64,000 nucleotides of DNA, taken from positions 186,001 through 250,000 of the forward strand of contig JAKMXF010000318.1 of NCBI GenBank assembly GCA_024704765.1, given 5' to 3'. The position numbers and the translations under genes were made by a program. Source of the stretch: Oopsacas minuta. Taxonomy: Eukaryota; Porifera; Hexactinellida; Lyssacinosida; Leucopsacidae. The notes beneath the pieces were generated by a model. That model was not told the origin of the DNA and ran no database searches. It saw only the letters and a program-made list of their open reading frames with translations. Shown here in pieces: positions 20,920 through 30,097 of the stretch (position 1 is the first letter of the stretch; each line of letters starts with the position of its first letter).

Positions 20920-23900
20920 ATGTCACTAGGAGATAGAAAATATTTCGAACCTCGAGATGATGACAATCTTACAGGTCTAGCAGAACTCACTACTGAAACC
21001 ATCTTACAGGCCGTGAAAAACCGTTATTTGGATGACAAAATATACACACATATTGGAGAGATATTAATAAGTGTAAACCCATTCAAATCTCTTCCGATCT
21101 ACTCCCAGGATATCGGGATCCTTTGTAACCAAATTGTACAGAACCCTGTCGCAGGCGGACAACTCGTACCGCATATATTCAATGTAGCTTGCAAATTATA
21201 CCACACTATGTACCATACTAAAAAGCAACAGGTTTGTGTTATTAGCGGTGAAAGTGGAGCTGGTAAAACGGAATCTGCGAAATTCGTTATACACCAAATT
21301 GTCAATGAGTGCATTGCTAGTGGTGCTAATGCAGCGACCCTCTCGCATAAGATTTTGATGGTAAATCCTATCCTTGAAGCTTTTGGCAATGCACAAACTC
21401 TTTTCAATGATAATAGCTCACGATTTGGTAAATATATTGAACTGACATTTGACACTAATCGAGTAGTGACTGGTGCAAAAATGGCACAATATTTGCTTGA
21501 GAAATCTAGGATTACATTTCAAGCTGTCGGAGAACGTAACTTTCATGTTTTCTACTACCTTCTAGCTGGAATAGCTAAGAGTAAGAGGAAGGAATTATTC
21601 TCAGAAATTCCAAAATCTTATAATTTTATTTATCTATCAAATTATCGTTTTTCTGATAACGATTTTACCTTAACGGAAAGTTTGGCGAATTTTCACGTTC
21701 TTTGTGACTGTTTGGATGCGATTGGGTTCGAGAAAGGTGAGATTATTGATATATTTCGCGTTTTAGAGTTAGTCCTCCATATTGGTAATGTTTCATTTTC
21801 TAAATCAGATCAAGCAGAAGTGAAAAACTTGACTCAAATTAATATATTGTCAGAACTCCTTGGTATAGAACCCTCCCATATAATCCAAGCACTAACTGTC
21901 TCGGTAAATACCGCGAGAAATGAAACTATCACAATTCCATACAATTCGCGAAAAGCCCTAGATGTGAGAGACGCGACAGCTAAAGCACTTTATGAACGAA
22001 CTTTCGCGTGGATTGTATATCGAATCAATGAGTCACTCTCCCCCTCGCCACAGCACAACATTAACCAAATAGGTATACTCGATATTTTTGGTTTTGAGTG
22101 TTTCCAAAGAAACGGATTTGAACAATTTTGTATTAACCTAGCCAATGAACAACTCCAGCATTACTTCAACCAGTATATATTCTCTATGGAGCTAGACGAG
22201 TACCAGAAAGAAGGTTTAGGAGGAATAGAAGTAAGCTTCAAGGACAATTCAAACATTATAAACCTATTTCTAAATCGTCCTTACGGTTTGATATCTCTTC
22301 TGGATGAACAGACTCGTTTCCCAAAAGGCAATGACAGTGGTTTGTTACAGAAATGTAAAGAGAATATAACTCGCAATAAAGCATTTATTGCTGACTTAGG
22401 AGATGAACCATTTTTCACAATCAAACACTATGCAGGAAATGTTCGTTACACTCTAACTGGTTTTATTGAAATTAATCGTGATACTCTACCTAACAATATC
22501 ATAACTCTATTACAGCAATCTCCGTGTCAGCTGATTTCACACATATTCACCTCAAATCCATCAGAAGTGGACCCAAACACCCTTTTAGCCCCCTCTAGGA
22601 GAGGCAGTAGGTTGTCCATGAGACGAGGATTGAGTGGGATTAGGGGTGGGGGTTCTGTCAGGAGGACATGGGGAGCAGCTAATGATTCGACGAATTCAAT
22701 TGCAGTCAAAGCTAAACCAAATTCTAAGACATCTGTAGCAGGACAATTCAGAAAATCTCTTGAATGGTTAATGGCTAAGCTCTGCTCTGCTAATCCACAT
22801 TTTATCCGGTGTATTAAACCGAATCCTAACAAATTACCGAATACATTTCAGAACGATTTCGTTGCTAACCAGCTCAGCTACACAGGCACCCTAGAGACAG
22901 TAAGAGTTAGGAGGGAGGGCTATTCATATCGACCTCTCTTCTCAGAATTTGTTGATATATACAGTTCTATTGCTTACCCATTCTTAGAGAAAATTAAACC
23001 AAACGCAAACGTTTGTCTTAAGATATTAGCTAAAGTTGGTTTGACAGAATTTAAAATTGGTCGATCAAAGATTTTTCTCAAATACTTCCATCAAGACCAT
23101 CTAAATCGAGTTTTAATAAATATGAATAAACACGCTATAACTCTACAGAAACACTATAGAGGATATATAACTAGAAAACAACTCAAAGGTATTTATACTG
23201 AAAGATCTAAACAGGAAGTACAGCTGACTATATTTCTTAATTCTATAATGAATACTTCTCCGTTTATATTACAGAGACAGCGTACTATGATTGAAGAAGA
23301 TGAGGCTAGGAAAATGAGTAGGATGTTAGCTCTGGAGCCTGCACTTGAGCCTGAGGTTACTCAAGAAGATATAAATTTCGCAGAGGGTATAAAACATACA
23401 GTACTACCAATTTTGAGTAAAAAAGAATTGAAAAAGTTGACAAAGAAGCAGAAAAAAGCGAATAAAACAGCTAAAAAATCGTGTTCCGTTCCGAAAAAAT
23501 CTGAGAAAATAGTAGAACCGAAACCGAAATTATCACACAATACACTACAACCATATATGAAAGAAATGCCACATGGTGAAGTTAATAAGGAACAAATGTT
23601 TATTGCTGTTGACCCTGACTATTTAGATATTTTCCATCAACCAAGTCAATCAGCTGATGAACTCAGTGATAGCACTTCTGAATCAGATTTTTATCTTTCT
23701 GTTATGATACCGCCGACAGCAGCTGGTAATATCCCTAATCCACGTGTAGTTCATATTGGTCAAGTTACTACATTCGATGATGATTACATTCCTATTCTAT
23801 CACCACATGACAATAGTATAGTTACAAATATGTCGGAAGATTTGTATGGGAATGAACCTCAATTCTGCAGGTCTGAATTATTAATTAATGATATTACAGT

Positions 23901-24567
23901 GAATGATAGATTCTATCATTCTGAGGTTCCAACTTCTACACATGAGGAGGCTATTTACTCGAACGTTATACCGAAAAATAAGGTGTCAAATTTGATTAAT
24001 AAATATGAAATTGTTCCACCTATTAAGCCGGGTATTCCACCTAAATCCACTCATGTACGTGCTATGGCTATTAACACATCTCCTGAACAGAGGGAAGTTA
24101 TAGAAGAGAGAGTTATCACTGCACTAGCTAGGGAACAGAGTCTTAGAAGATGGAGGAATAAAGAGATCAAGACTATGCGAGAGGATAATCAACCAGCTGT
24201 GTGGTTTCATGGCATGATACCTCGTGATGTGGCAGAGAATATTCTCCTCCCACTCGAGAACGGGTCCTTTCTGGTTCGACAGAGTGAAAACCGTCTCGGC
24301 TACGCGCTGTCTGTTGGTTTTAATAGAGAAGTACATCATTATATGGTTGAGACATTACCAGGTGGGAGATATAGGCTAAAAGGGTCACAAATTGAGCATG
24401 TTAATCTCCATGAACTTATTTGGTATTATACACATCATATTATAAGTGAAAGATTCCGTGAGAAGCTGTATAAACCAGTTCCAAAGATGGAGGTTATAGT
24501 TACAGAGACGAAGAAGACTCCAAAGTATGTAAAAATTAAAGATCTTTTCAAGCGAAAAAAGAAATGA
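20920..24567 (+). CDS. Unconventional myosin with C-terminal SH2 domain
   Basis: A 1215-residue intronless actin motor. The motor domain (about 10-715) has the P-loop GESGAGKTES (110-119), switch I NDNSSRFGKY, switch II DIFGFECF (about 387) and the actin-binding LMAKLCSANPHFIRCIKPN segment. The TEDS position, 16 residues before the DATAK motif, is Glu, so no heavy-chain phosphorylation should be needed for activity. Loop 2 carries a basic RRGSRLSMRRGLSG-type insert. One IQ motif follows (LQKHYRGYITRKQLKG, about 740). The tail has a Lys-rich stretch, a disordered linker with several Tyr, and an SH2 domain (about 1092-1190) with GSFLVRQSE, keeping the phosphotyrosine-binding Arg. It would link actin movement to phosphotyrosine sites. 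Myosins with SH2 tails are, as far as I recall, limited to some unicellular holozoans and early animals. Confidence 0.92.
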   Translation: MSLGDRKYFEPRDDDNLTGLAELTTETILQAVKNRYLDDKIYTHIGEILISVNPFKSLPIYSQDIGILCNQIVQNPVAGGQLVPHIFNVACKLYHTMYHTKKQQVCVISGESGAGKTESAKFVIHQIVNECIASGANAATLSHKILMVNPILEAFGNAQTLFNDNSSRFGKYIELTFDTNRVVTGAKMAQYLLEKSRITFQAVGERNFHVFYYLLAGIAKSKRKELFSEIPKSYNFIYLSNYRFSDNDFTLTESLANFHVLCDCLDAIGFEKGEIIDIFRVLELVLHIGNVSFSKSDQAEVKNLTQINILSELLGIEPSHIIQALTVSVNTARNETITIPYNSRKALDVRDATAKALYERTFAWIVYRINESLSPSPQHNINQIGILDIFGFECFQRNGFEQFCINLANEQLQHYFNQYIFSMELDEYQKEGLGGIEVSFKDNSNIINLFLNRPYGLISLLDEQTRFPKGNDSGLLQKCKENITRNKAFIADLGDEPFFTIKHYAGNVRYTLTGFIEINRDTLPNNIITLLQQSPCQLISHIFTSNPSEVDPNTLLAPSRRGSRLSMRRGLSGIRGGGSVRRTWGAANDSTNSIAVKAKPNSKTSVAGQFRKSLEWLMAKLCSANPHFIRCIKPNPNKLPNTFQNDFVANQLSYTGTLETVRVRREGYSYRPLFSEFVDIYSSIAYPFLEKIKPNANVCLKILAKVGLTEFKIGRSKIFLKYFHQDHLNRVLINMNKHAITLQKHYRGYITRKQLKGIYTERSKQEVQLTIFLNSIMNTSPFILQRQRTMIEEDEARKMSRMLALEPALEPEVTQEDINFAEGIKHTVLPILSKKELKKLTKKQKKANKTAKKSCSVPKKSEKIVEPKPKLSHNTLQPYMKEMPHGEVNKEQMFIAVDPDYLDIFHQPSQSADELSDSTSESDFYLSVMIPPTAAGNIPNPRVVHIGQVTTFDDDYIPILSPHDNSIVTNMSEDLYGNEPQFCRSELLINDITVNDRFYHSEVPTSTHEEAIYSNVIPKNKVSNLINKYEIVPPIKPGIPPKSTHVRAMAINTSPEQREVIEERVITALAREQSLRRWRNKEIKTMREDNQPAVWFHGMIPRDVAENILLPLENGSFLVRQSENRLGYALSVGFNREVHHYMVETLPGGRYRLKGSQIEHVNLHELIWYYTHHIISERFREKLYKPVPKMEVIVTETKKTPKYVKIKDLFKRKKK

Positions 24568-24717
24568 ATATTAGTACAATTTCTTTATTTTATCCTGTTT
24601 TCTGCTTGCTTTTACCCATTCTGTATAAATTGGTAAACTGTGCTTCTTGATTGTAAATTATGGATTTGTATAATTACGTTGATTTCTTGAACAAAATCTT
24701 CCCAATTTATAGTTTTA

Positions 24718-24871
24718 AAGTCAACTCCCCGTTATATCTAACACGGATATATAGAAGTATTAAATTGTACAAATATGGTCCCAAACCGTCGAAGTATCAC
24801 AAATTTGATTTGTTATATCAAAGTAATCATCGCGGTCCCTTGAGCTTCGATATACGTGAGTTGACTGTGTT
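24718..24871. mobile_element. MITE family 1 copy upstream of dymeclin
   Basis: Reverse orientation relative to the other copies: AGTCAACTCCCCGTTATATC at the left, GGTCCCAAACCGTCGAAGTA in the core, GAGTTGACTGT at the right. It ends about 70 bp before the dymeclin ATG. A 96-residue frame running through it is not a gene. Confidence 0.8.
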
Positions 24872-24940
24872 TCATTGTTATATTATCTATTTATACTTGC
24901 AAATAAGAATTCGTATATATATAACTAGAATATCAATACA

Positions 24941-27001
24941 ATGGGAATAGAGATGTCAACCAGCTATGTATCTCTTAGAGAGAACTCTCTATTGAAAGTA
25001 CTAGTTGGTAATATTGCTATTTCAGAAGGGGAAAGTTTTTGGAATGAATTATTGAACTTTTCATTCTCACCTCCTGCCACGATATCTGACAGTAGACTTC
25101 TGACAGATGTCTTACAAGAGTCTCTCTGTTTATTCATGCAAAATGACACACACACGAAACATTTTCTAAGAATTACGAATTGTTTCCTACAACGTGCTCC
25201 TTCTCTTGCTGATGACGTCATGTCTAGAAATGAAATTTATATGCAAAAAACTTTAAATGCGCTTTTTCTAACTAGAATTTTCCTACAATTCTTCATACAA
25301 AACCAGTCACATGCTGAAGTGATAAAACACTTCACTTCTACGATATTACAATCGAAACCCAGTCATAACAGATCGAAATCTGACACCTGTAGGAAAACAA
25401 TCAACTCGGAACCTGCATTTTCACTTCCCCACTTATCACCTGTCATTGCCATACGTCACACGTCACACGTCAAAGCTCAAACAAGCATATACTCGTCAGA
25501 TGAATCATTGCATGTAAAATATACAGAAACTCTATACGAAAAATTAATACAAAGTCTCTTCATTATTATAACAGAAGTGGAAATAAAACCAATCACAATG
25601 TCAATACATTTAGAAGCTCTTAGATTCTCACTTGTTATCCTTGGTACACAGTTATTCTCTAATGACCTCAAATCTGACAAAGATATGTTTATTAAGACTT
25701 TCTTATCTTTGAAGAATTCTATTATTATCGAAGTTGTTATACATTTATTGGAGAATATTACTCGATTTTCTAACAATACGAATGTAATACAAAATGAGCC
25801 GAATTCGTATTTATCTTTTCTCCCTGGATATTCATGGATATTTGGTGGAAACGCGGAAGATAACACTTCTGAGATAGCTCGACCTATACCAAATACAGAA
25901 GAATTAATTAGCAAACTTAGTACACATCTTTTATTAGTATTAATATTACAAAATCCTCTCTCTAATTGTACAGTAAATTCTTATAGGAAAATATTCTCTA
26001 ATTTTAAGGATTTCTCAGATTCTCCTTCAGTTTCTAATCCAGGTTTAGTGACAAGTTATCAACGATTATACATATCTATCTGCGGTTATTTACACCAAGA
26101 AGAAGCGGTCTTATTGCTGTATCAAACTCTACTTAGACATTCTGCAATGAAAAGCTTTATTTGGTCAAAGACAGAATTTTCCCCTTTGTTACTGCCTCTA
26201 CTCGAAACCCTCTATTCTGCGGAATCCACAAGTTTACACCACATATACATGATATCTATAATTATCCTTATGCTCTCACAAGACACTGGTTTCTGTTCAT
26301 GCATCCACACACAAATAATCAGTCACATACCTTGGTATAAGGAGAAGAAATTAGTTAATATTTCTCTCGGAAGCTTGTTGGTTTTGAGCTTATTACATTT
26401 ACTGATTACAAATATAACTCATTTGAAAGACCAATATATTCATACCAATTGTTCTGCTATTCTTGCTAATATCGCTTCTAAGATACAGAATATACACAAT
26501 ATACCCTCACAGAAATTAATCAATGTTTTTGAAGCTATCGCGAAAAAGTATCTATACAGTAAGAATAGCGATGGTATTTCATTGTTAGAGGGAATATTAC
26601 GGATTATACTGGCTCTTATTAACTCTATACTCGCGAATAATTTCACTTTGAATACTCAGCTAGTATATACTCTTATCTATAGGAAAGAAGTTTTCTCGAA
26701 TTTCCGTACACATCCAGAATTCTGTATGTTAACTCAAAATATATTCTCTGTGGTTGATTTCTTTGAGTCTCAACTTAAGATACACGCGGTTTTTAACACG
26801 TCAGAGGAAGGGTTAGAGATTTTAGGTGATTTATCGCGAAAATGGCCGGCTGATGGTCTACGTCGCTTTCCAGAACAAAAGTATAAATACTGTGAAGAAC
26901 AAGAGCCTGACGAGTTCTTTATTCCTTATATTTGGACTTTGATTTATAGAAATTCTGGTTTATATTGGCAGCATTCTAAAATCAAATTGATGGTTAATTA
27001 G
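24941..27001 (+). CDS. DYM: Dymeclin
   Basis: A 686-residue protein matching dymeclin along its full length (human about 669), a Golgi-associated peripheral protein needed for normal secretory traffic and skeletal matrix in mammals. Conserved blocks include FWNELLNFSFSPP near the start, QRLYISICGYLHQEEAVLLLYQTLL in the middle (read in two parts), DQYIHTNCSAILANIASK, and the C-terminal EQEPDEFFIPYIWTLIYRNS. The start MG at 24941 preserves the N-terminal glycine that is myristoylated in dymeclins, which favours this ATG. Intronless here, against more than a dozen exons in vertebrates. Confidence 0.95.
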   Translation: MGIEMSTSYVSLRENSLLKVLVGNIAISEGESFWNELLNFSFSPPATISDSRLLTDVLQESLCLFMQNDTHTKHFLRITNCFLQRAPSLADDVMSRNEIYMQKTLNALFLTRIFLQFFIQNQSHAEVIKHFTSTILQSKPSHNRSKSDTCRKTINSEPAFSLPHLSPVIAIRHTSHVKAQTSIYSSDESLHVKYTETLYEKLIQSLFIIITEVEIKPITMSIHLEALRFSLVILGTQLFSNDLKSDKDMFIKTFLSLKNSIIIEVVIHLLENITRFSNNTNVIQNEPNSYLSFLPGYSWIFGGNAEDNTSEIARPIPNTEELISKLSTHLLLVLILQNPLSNCTVNSYRKIFSNFKDFSDSPSVSNPGLVTSYQRLYISICGYLHQEEAVLLLYQTLLRHSAMKSFIWSKTEFSPLLLPLLETLYSAESTSLHHIYMISIIILMLSQDTGFCSCIHTQIISHIPWYKEKKLVNISLGSLLVLSLLHLLITNITHLKDQYIHTNCSAILANIASKIQNIHNIPSQKLINVFEAIAKKYLYSKNSDGISLLEGILRIILALINSILANNFTLNTQLVYTLIYRKEVFSNFRTHPEFCMLTQNIFSVVDFFESQLKIHAVFNTSEEGLEILGDLSRKWPADGLRRFPEQKYKYCEEQEPDEFFIPYIWTLIYRNSGLYWQHSKIKLMVN

Positions 27002-27315
27002 CTATTGATATGCTCTATAAATTATTGTTCTATATTAATTTATACGTATCAATTAATGCATGTGATTCCAGCTATATGATTTCGAATACTGTGTAGCCTC
27101 AATAAACGGGATGCTTGAGACGCCGAAAATGATACCCCATTCCCCGTTTCTGCGAAATTTCCCGCTTGTGGAGGCTCATTTGTATGGGACTAGGAATTTG
27201 CTTTTTTTTGCAATTTTGGGGAGTTTAACACTGTATTTGGTTAAATATCCATGGTCCAACATTCTATAATTATTTTCTACTTTCTAATGAATCTAATCAT
27301 ACTTACTTTAGCATT
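27002..27315. other. Short intergenic region with MITE family 6 element
   Basis: The element at about 27090-27241 occupies half of the space between dymeclin and SUB1. No gene seen. Confidence 0.55.
27090..27241. mobile_element. MITE family 6 copy upstream of SUB1
   Basis: ACTGTGTAGCCTCAATAAAC at the left and CTTGTGGAGGCTC inside resemble the 18328 element; TTTAACACTGTA near 27236 may be the right end. It lies about 75 bp upstream of the SUB1 ATG. Boundaries approximate. Confidence 0.5.
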
Positions 27316-27690
27316 ATGGCAAGCAAACAAGTGAAATCTAAGGACTACGTCGATAGTTCAGACGACTCTGAAGTTGAACCTATCTCAAAAGTTGATAAGA
27401 GGAAGAGAAAAGTTGCACAGACAAAGAATCCTGCAAAGCCTTCAAAGAAAGCCAAAAAAGATTCAAATTCTGAGGATGAATCTTCAAGCGTAAATTCATG
27501 GCCCCTTAGTGCCAAAAGGAATGTCACTATAAGTGAATTCCGCGGACAGATGATGGTTGATATTCGCGAATTTTATTTGAATGACAGTGGTGAACAGAAA
27601 CCAGGAAAGAAAGGGATAAGTCTAAGTATTGAACAGTGGGAGAAACTGAAGGAAGTTATACCAGTTATTGACGCTAAATTGGCTGTATAA
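27316..27690 (+). CDS. SUB1: SUB1/PC4 transcriptional coactivator
   Basis: A 124-residue protein with a Ser-rich and Lys-rich N-terminal half (acidic serine patches and KKAKK basic runs) and a C-terminal PC4 domain (about 58-122: SAKRNVTISEFRGQMMVDIR, then KKGISLSIEQWEKL). PC4 binds single-stranded and melted DNA and helps RNA polymerase II initiation and re-initiation. Length matches vertebrate SUB1 (127). Intronless. Confidence 0.96.
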   Translation: MASKQVKSKDYVDSSDDSEVEPISKVDKRKRKVAQTKNPAKPSKKAKKDSNSEDESSSVNSWPLSAKRNVTISEFRGQMMVDIREFYLNDSGEQKPGKKGISLSIEQWEKLKEVIPVIDAKLAV

Positions 27691-28058
27691 TTCTTAATAT
27701 CTTGTTACATATGTCATCCTTAAATTCAGAATTATTCAGTTTCTATTGGAAATTATAATTAAAATAGATTCTTTATTTCGTAATAAAAGCAACGTATCTA
27801 CTACTAATTATACTACCTATGATATCACGTAATCTCAGCATGAATATGTGTAATGCACAACATATGTAATTAGGTATTATTTACAAATACTCACTTAGTT
27901 GGGCGATTATCCGACCAAGAGACAAATATGCAGTATATTCCGCTCAATACGGTCACATCATCTATTTTTATGATGTCTAAAATTAATATTATATAAATAT
28001 GTTCAACTATTCTAATGTTATTCATTGTTTTTAGCTATTTTGAAGGAATACAGTAATT
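27691..28058. other. Intergenic, no gene seen
   Basis: SUB1 3' side, with AATAAA at 27782-27787, and the leader of the small membrane protein. A TTTTTAG at about 28028-28034 could be a 3' splice site of a non-coding first exon. Confidence 0.5.
27782..27787 (+). terminator. Poly(A) signal AATAAA for SUB1
   Basis: AATAAA 92 nt after the SUB1 stop codon. Confidence 0.5.
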
Positions 28059-28265
28059 ATGAGGGAAATTCTTTACACAGTTTTAATCCTGCTGTCACTT
28101 GTTATAACAACAGAATCCACTTACATAACAGCTGGAAGATGGTTAGATGAGTTCACATTCAACCCTAAATACAGTACAAATAAGATTGTTAAACACTCTC
28201 TTACGATAGCAGCTGGATCTACAGTCAGTTGTATTTATTATTTAATAATTCTAATACACAACTAA
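28059..28265 (+). CDS. Small membrane protein, 68 residues, not recognised
   Basis: A short frame with an N-terminal hydrophobic stretch (ILYTVLILLSLVITT, signal peptide or anchor), a polar middle (GRWLDEFTFNPKYSTNK) and a C-terminal hydrophobic stretch (SCIYYLIILIHN). I do not recognise the family. It sits between SUB1 and the convergent DBR1 gene, its stop only 24 bp from the DBR1 stop. Length and two hydrophobic ends fit a small integral membrane protein, but chance is possible. It could also be the last exon of a spliced gene. Confidence 0.5.
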   Translation: MREILYTVLILLSLVITTESTYITAGRWLDEFTFNPKYSTNKIVKHSLTIAAGSTVSCIYYLIILIHN

Positions 28266-28288
28266 TGAGTTAGTATTTATAATTATTG

Positions 28289-29668
28289 CTACTGAGGACC
28301 TTGAAATGGGAACTGAGCTGTAATATCTGGTGACATGTTCTGCTGGAGCTCTCTATGTGTTGAAAACTGGTTTGGAGATATTGCTGGGAAATGATCTGTA
28401 GGGGAGTAGAGAGTATAAGCACCAGATTCTTGGGCACAGGGATATTCAGTGTCCATTGAGAATGAATGTCTTTGTGAGGTCATAATCTTCAGCTTAAAAT
28501 GGTTTATTATCCCAAGTTTTTGGCAGAACTGTCTAGTTTGTGGATTTTCGTTTGGTCTGTATGCCATGTCAAACGGTTCAACTGTTTTCACGAAATTCTG
28601 CGGTATAGTCAGATCATGATTAAATAGTTTTCGTATATCCTCCATTTCTACATCAGTTGGTGTGAATATCCACCTGTCTCCTAATCTTTGTGTCGGTTTA
28701 ACCCACTTGACCTCTGTCACTGGGTAGAACTCATGTGTAGATTTTAAAATGGAAAGCCATTCCGCATCATAGGTTAATATTTTATCACCTTCACTGCTGG
28801 GTAGGGTTAAAACTTGTAAGAAATGTTTTCCAGGTAGACATTTACTGAGTGCGAGGAATTTTGTGAATTTTTGCGGTTTGTCTGTTGTTTCTACTTTTTG
28901 CCTTTTCGCGTCGGACAAATTATCGCATTCTTTAGAAGACACTGGTTGTTCGTGAGGTACTAAAGCCGCGAATTTACAATGTAAATGAGCTGCGAACCAA
29001 TAATCCGGTTTGAGTGAGTATATCAGCTGTTCACTATGTGGATTCCCTAATTCTCCTTTCTCTATGTCTGAGTGTAAATATGGTTTAAATCTGACCAGTT
29101 TATTTCTATCTCCAAAATCTGTGATATGATTCGGCCAGTCATGAGTCATAAATACCTCAATAGGTCTCCTAACTTGTTTCAACTGAAAAATCTCGAAATT
29201 TCGCGTATGATAAAAACTCCTCTTCGTGCTTTCATTGAATGGCGGTGCTTCAAAATGTCCTTTATAGAAATCGTGATAACCATAAATACCTGATAGACCT
29301 CCAATACGGATTCCACCGAAATTCACAACACCCGCAAATCCCAAATAATAAATATTAGGTGCTGCCCATCCACCATGACCTAGCTCCCAAAGGTAGTTAG
29401 CTGCTTCATGATTCCCTCCGATAAATATAGTCAATACGGGAGCTACCTTCTCTCCTGTATAATATTTATAGAATGTTCCCATGTTTCTGTATTTAAGAGG
29501 TACAGACATTGAGTCTAGGTCAGCTGGACATCTGACTGCTTCAAAGTCTCCACAACATAGTAGCAGGTCTATTTCTATGTTATTCTCCTTCTGTATGTAA
29601 TCTATAGTGGAGTATATATTGTCTAGCTCTCCATGACAACAGCCCTCAATAGCTATAGTGAGTGACAT
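28289..29668 (-). CDS. DBR1: Lariat debranching enzyme DBR1
   Basis: A 459-residue intronless gene. DBR1 cleaves the 2'-5' bond of intron lariats in the nucleus, so introns can be recycled. The metallophosphoesterase signature is complete: EGCCHGELDNIY at the N terminus, LLLCCGDFEAVR, IFIGGNHEA, MTHDWP and the C-terminal-side AAHLHCKF. The helical C-terminal domain follows, then a Ser/Gln-rich tail. I place the start at the third Met (MSLTIAIEGCCHG), which matches the family N terminus; six upstream codons are in frame. Length compares with 544 in humans, the difference being the shorter tail. Confidence 0.95.
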   Translation of the reverse strand: MSLTIAIEGCCHGELDNIYSTIDYIQKENNIEIDLLLCCGDFEAVRCPADLDSMSVPLKYRNMGTFYKYYTGEKVAPVLTIFIGGNHEAANYLWELGHGGWAAPNIYYLGFAGVVNFGGIRIGGLSGIYGYHDFYKGHFEAPPFNESTKRSFYHTRNFEIFQLKQVRRPIEVFMTHDWPNHITDFGDRNKLVRFKPYLHSDIEKGELGNPHSEQLIYSLKPDYWFAAHLHCKFAALVPHEQPVSSKECDNLSDAKRQKVETTDKPQKFTKFLALSKCLPGKHFLQVLTLPSSEGDKILTYDAEWLSILKSTHEFYPVTEVKWVKPTQRLGDRWIFTPTDVEMEDIRKLFNHDLTIPQNFVKTVEPFDMAYRPNENPQTRQFCQKLGIINHFKLKIMTSQRHSFSMDTEYPCAQESGAYTLYSPTDHFPAISPNQFSTHRELQQNMSPDITAQFPFQGPQ

Positions 29669-30097
29669 CTGTGACATAAAAATCAATTAGCAAACACGAA
29701 TAAAAATTTAGAAATAAATTTTTTCTGAAAACAGTGGTTGCCTATATGCTTTTAGATATATAACCATGGATGGTGGATTTAGGATACTTCATATTATATA
29801 GAAATCCCGCCCTCCAAGCAGATAAACTAATCTACCATCCATGGTTAATATCTAATAACCATAGAGGGAGACAGTTTCGTCATAACGAAGCACCTTAATG
29901 TATAAGTACCAGCAACTAATTTTCGCGAATTCCGTAATAGATATTTATGATTATTTCATTTCAGTATTATTAGCATAGAAAGACAAACAATGTGTAGTTT
30001 TATAAATATATGAATGAAAATATAATTATCAATCCCCCCACTAAAGTATCTTTACATACAATAAGATACAATGAGGATTATGTGAATTAGATAAAAT
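29669..30097. other. Intergenic region with hairpin
   Basis: Between DBR1 (5' side) and integrin alpha (3' side), both minus strand. Contains the inverted repeat at 29753-29854 and no gene. Confidence 0.6.
29753..29854. repeat. Inverted repeat, about 28-bp arms, 44-nt loop
   Basis: Left arm 29753-29782 contains AACCATGGATGGT; right arm 29827-29854 contains ACCATCCATGGTT. Arms pair almost completely, with small bulges. Lies about 85 bp upstream of the DBR1 start. Likely another MITE remnant, though no TA-flanked CAGT end was found. Confidence 0.7.

Noticed and set aside
24660-24950. 96-residue frame before dymeclin
   Set aside because: Runs through MITE family 1 and has no family resemblance.
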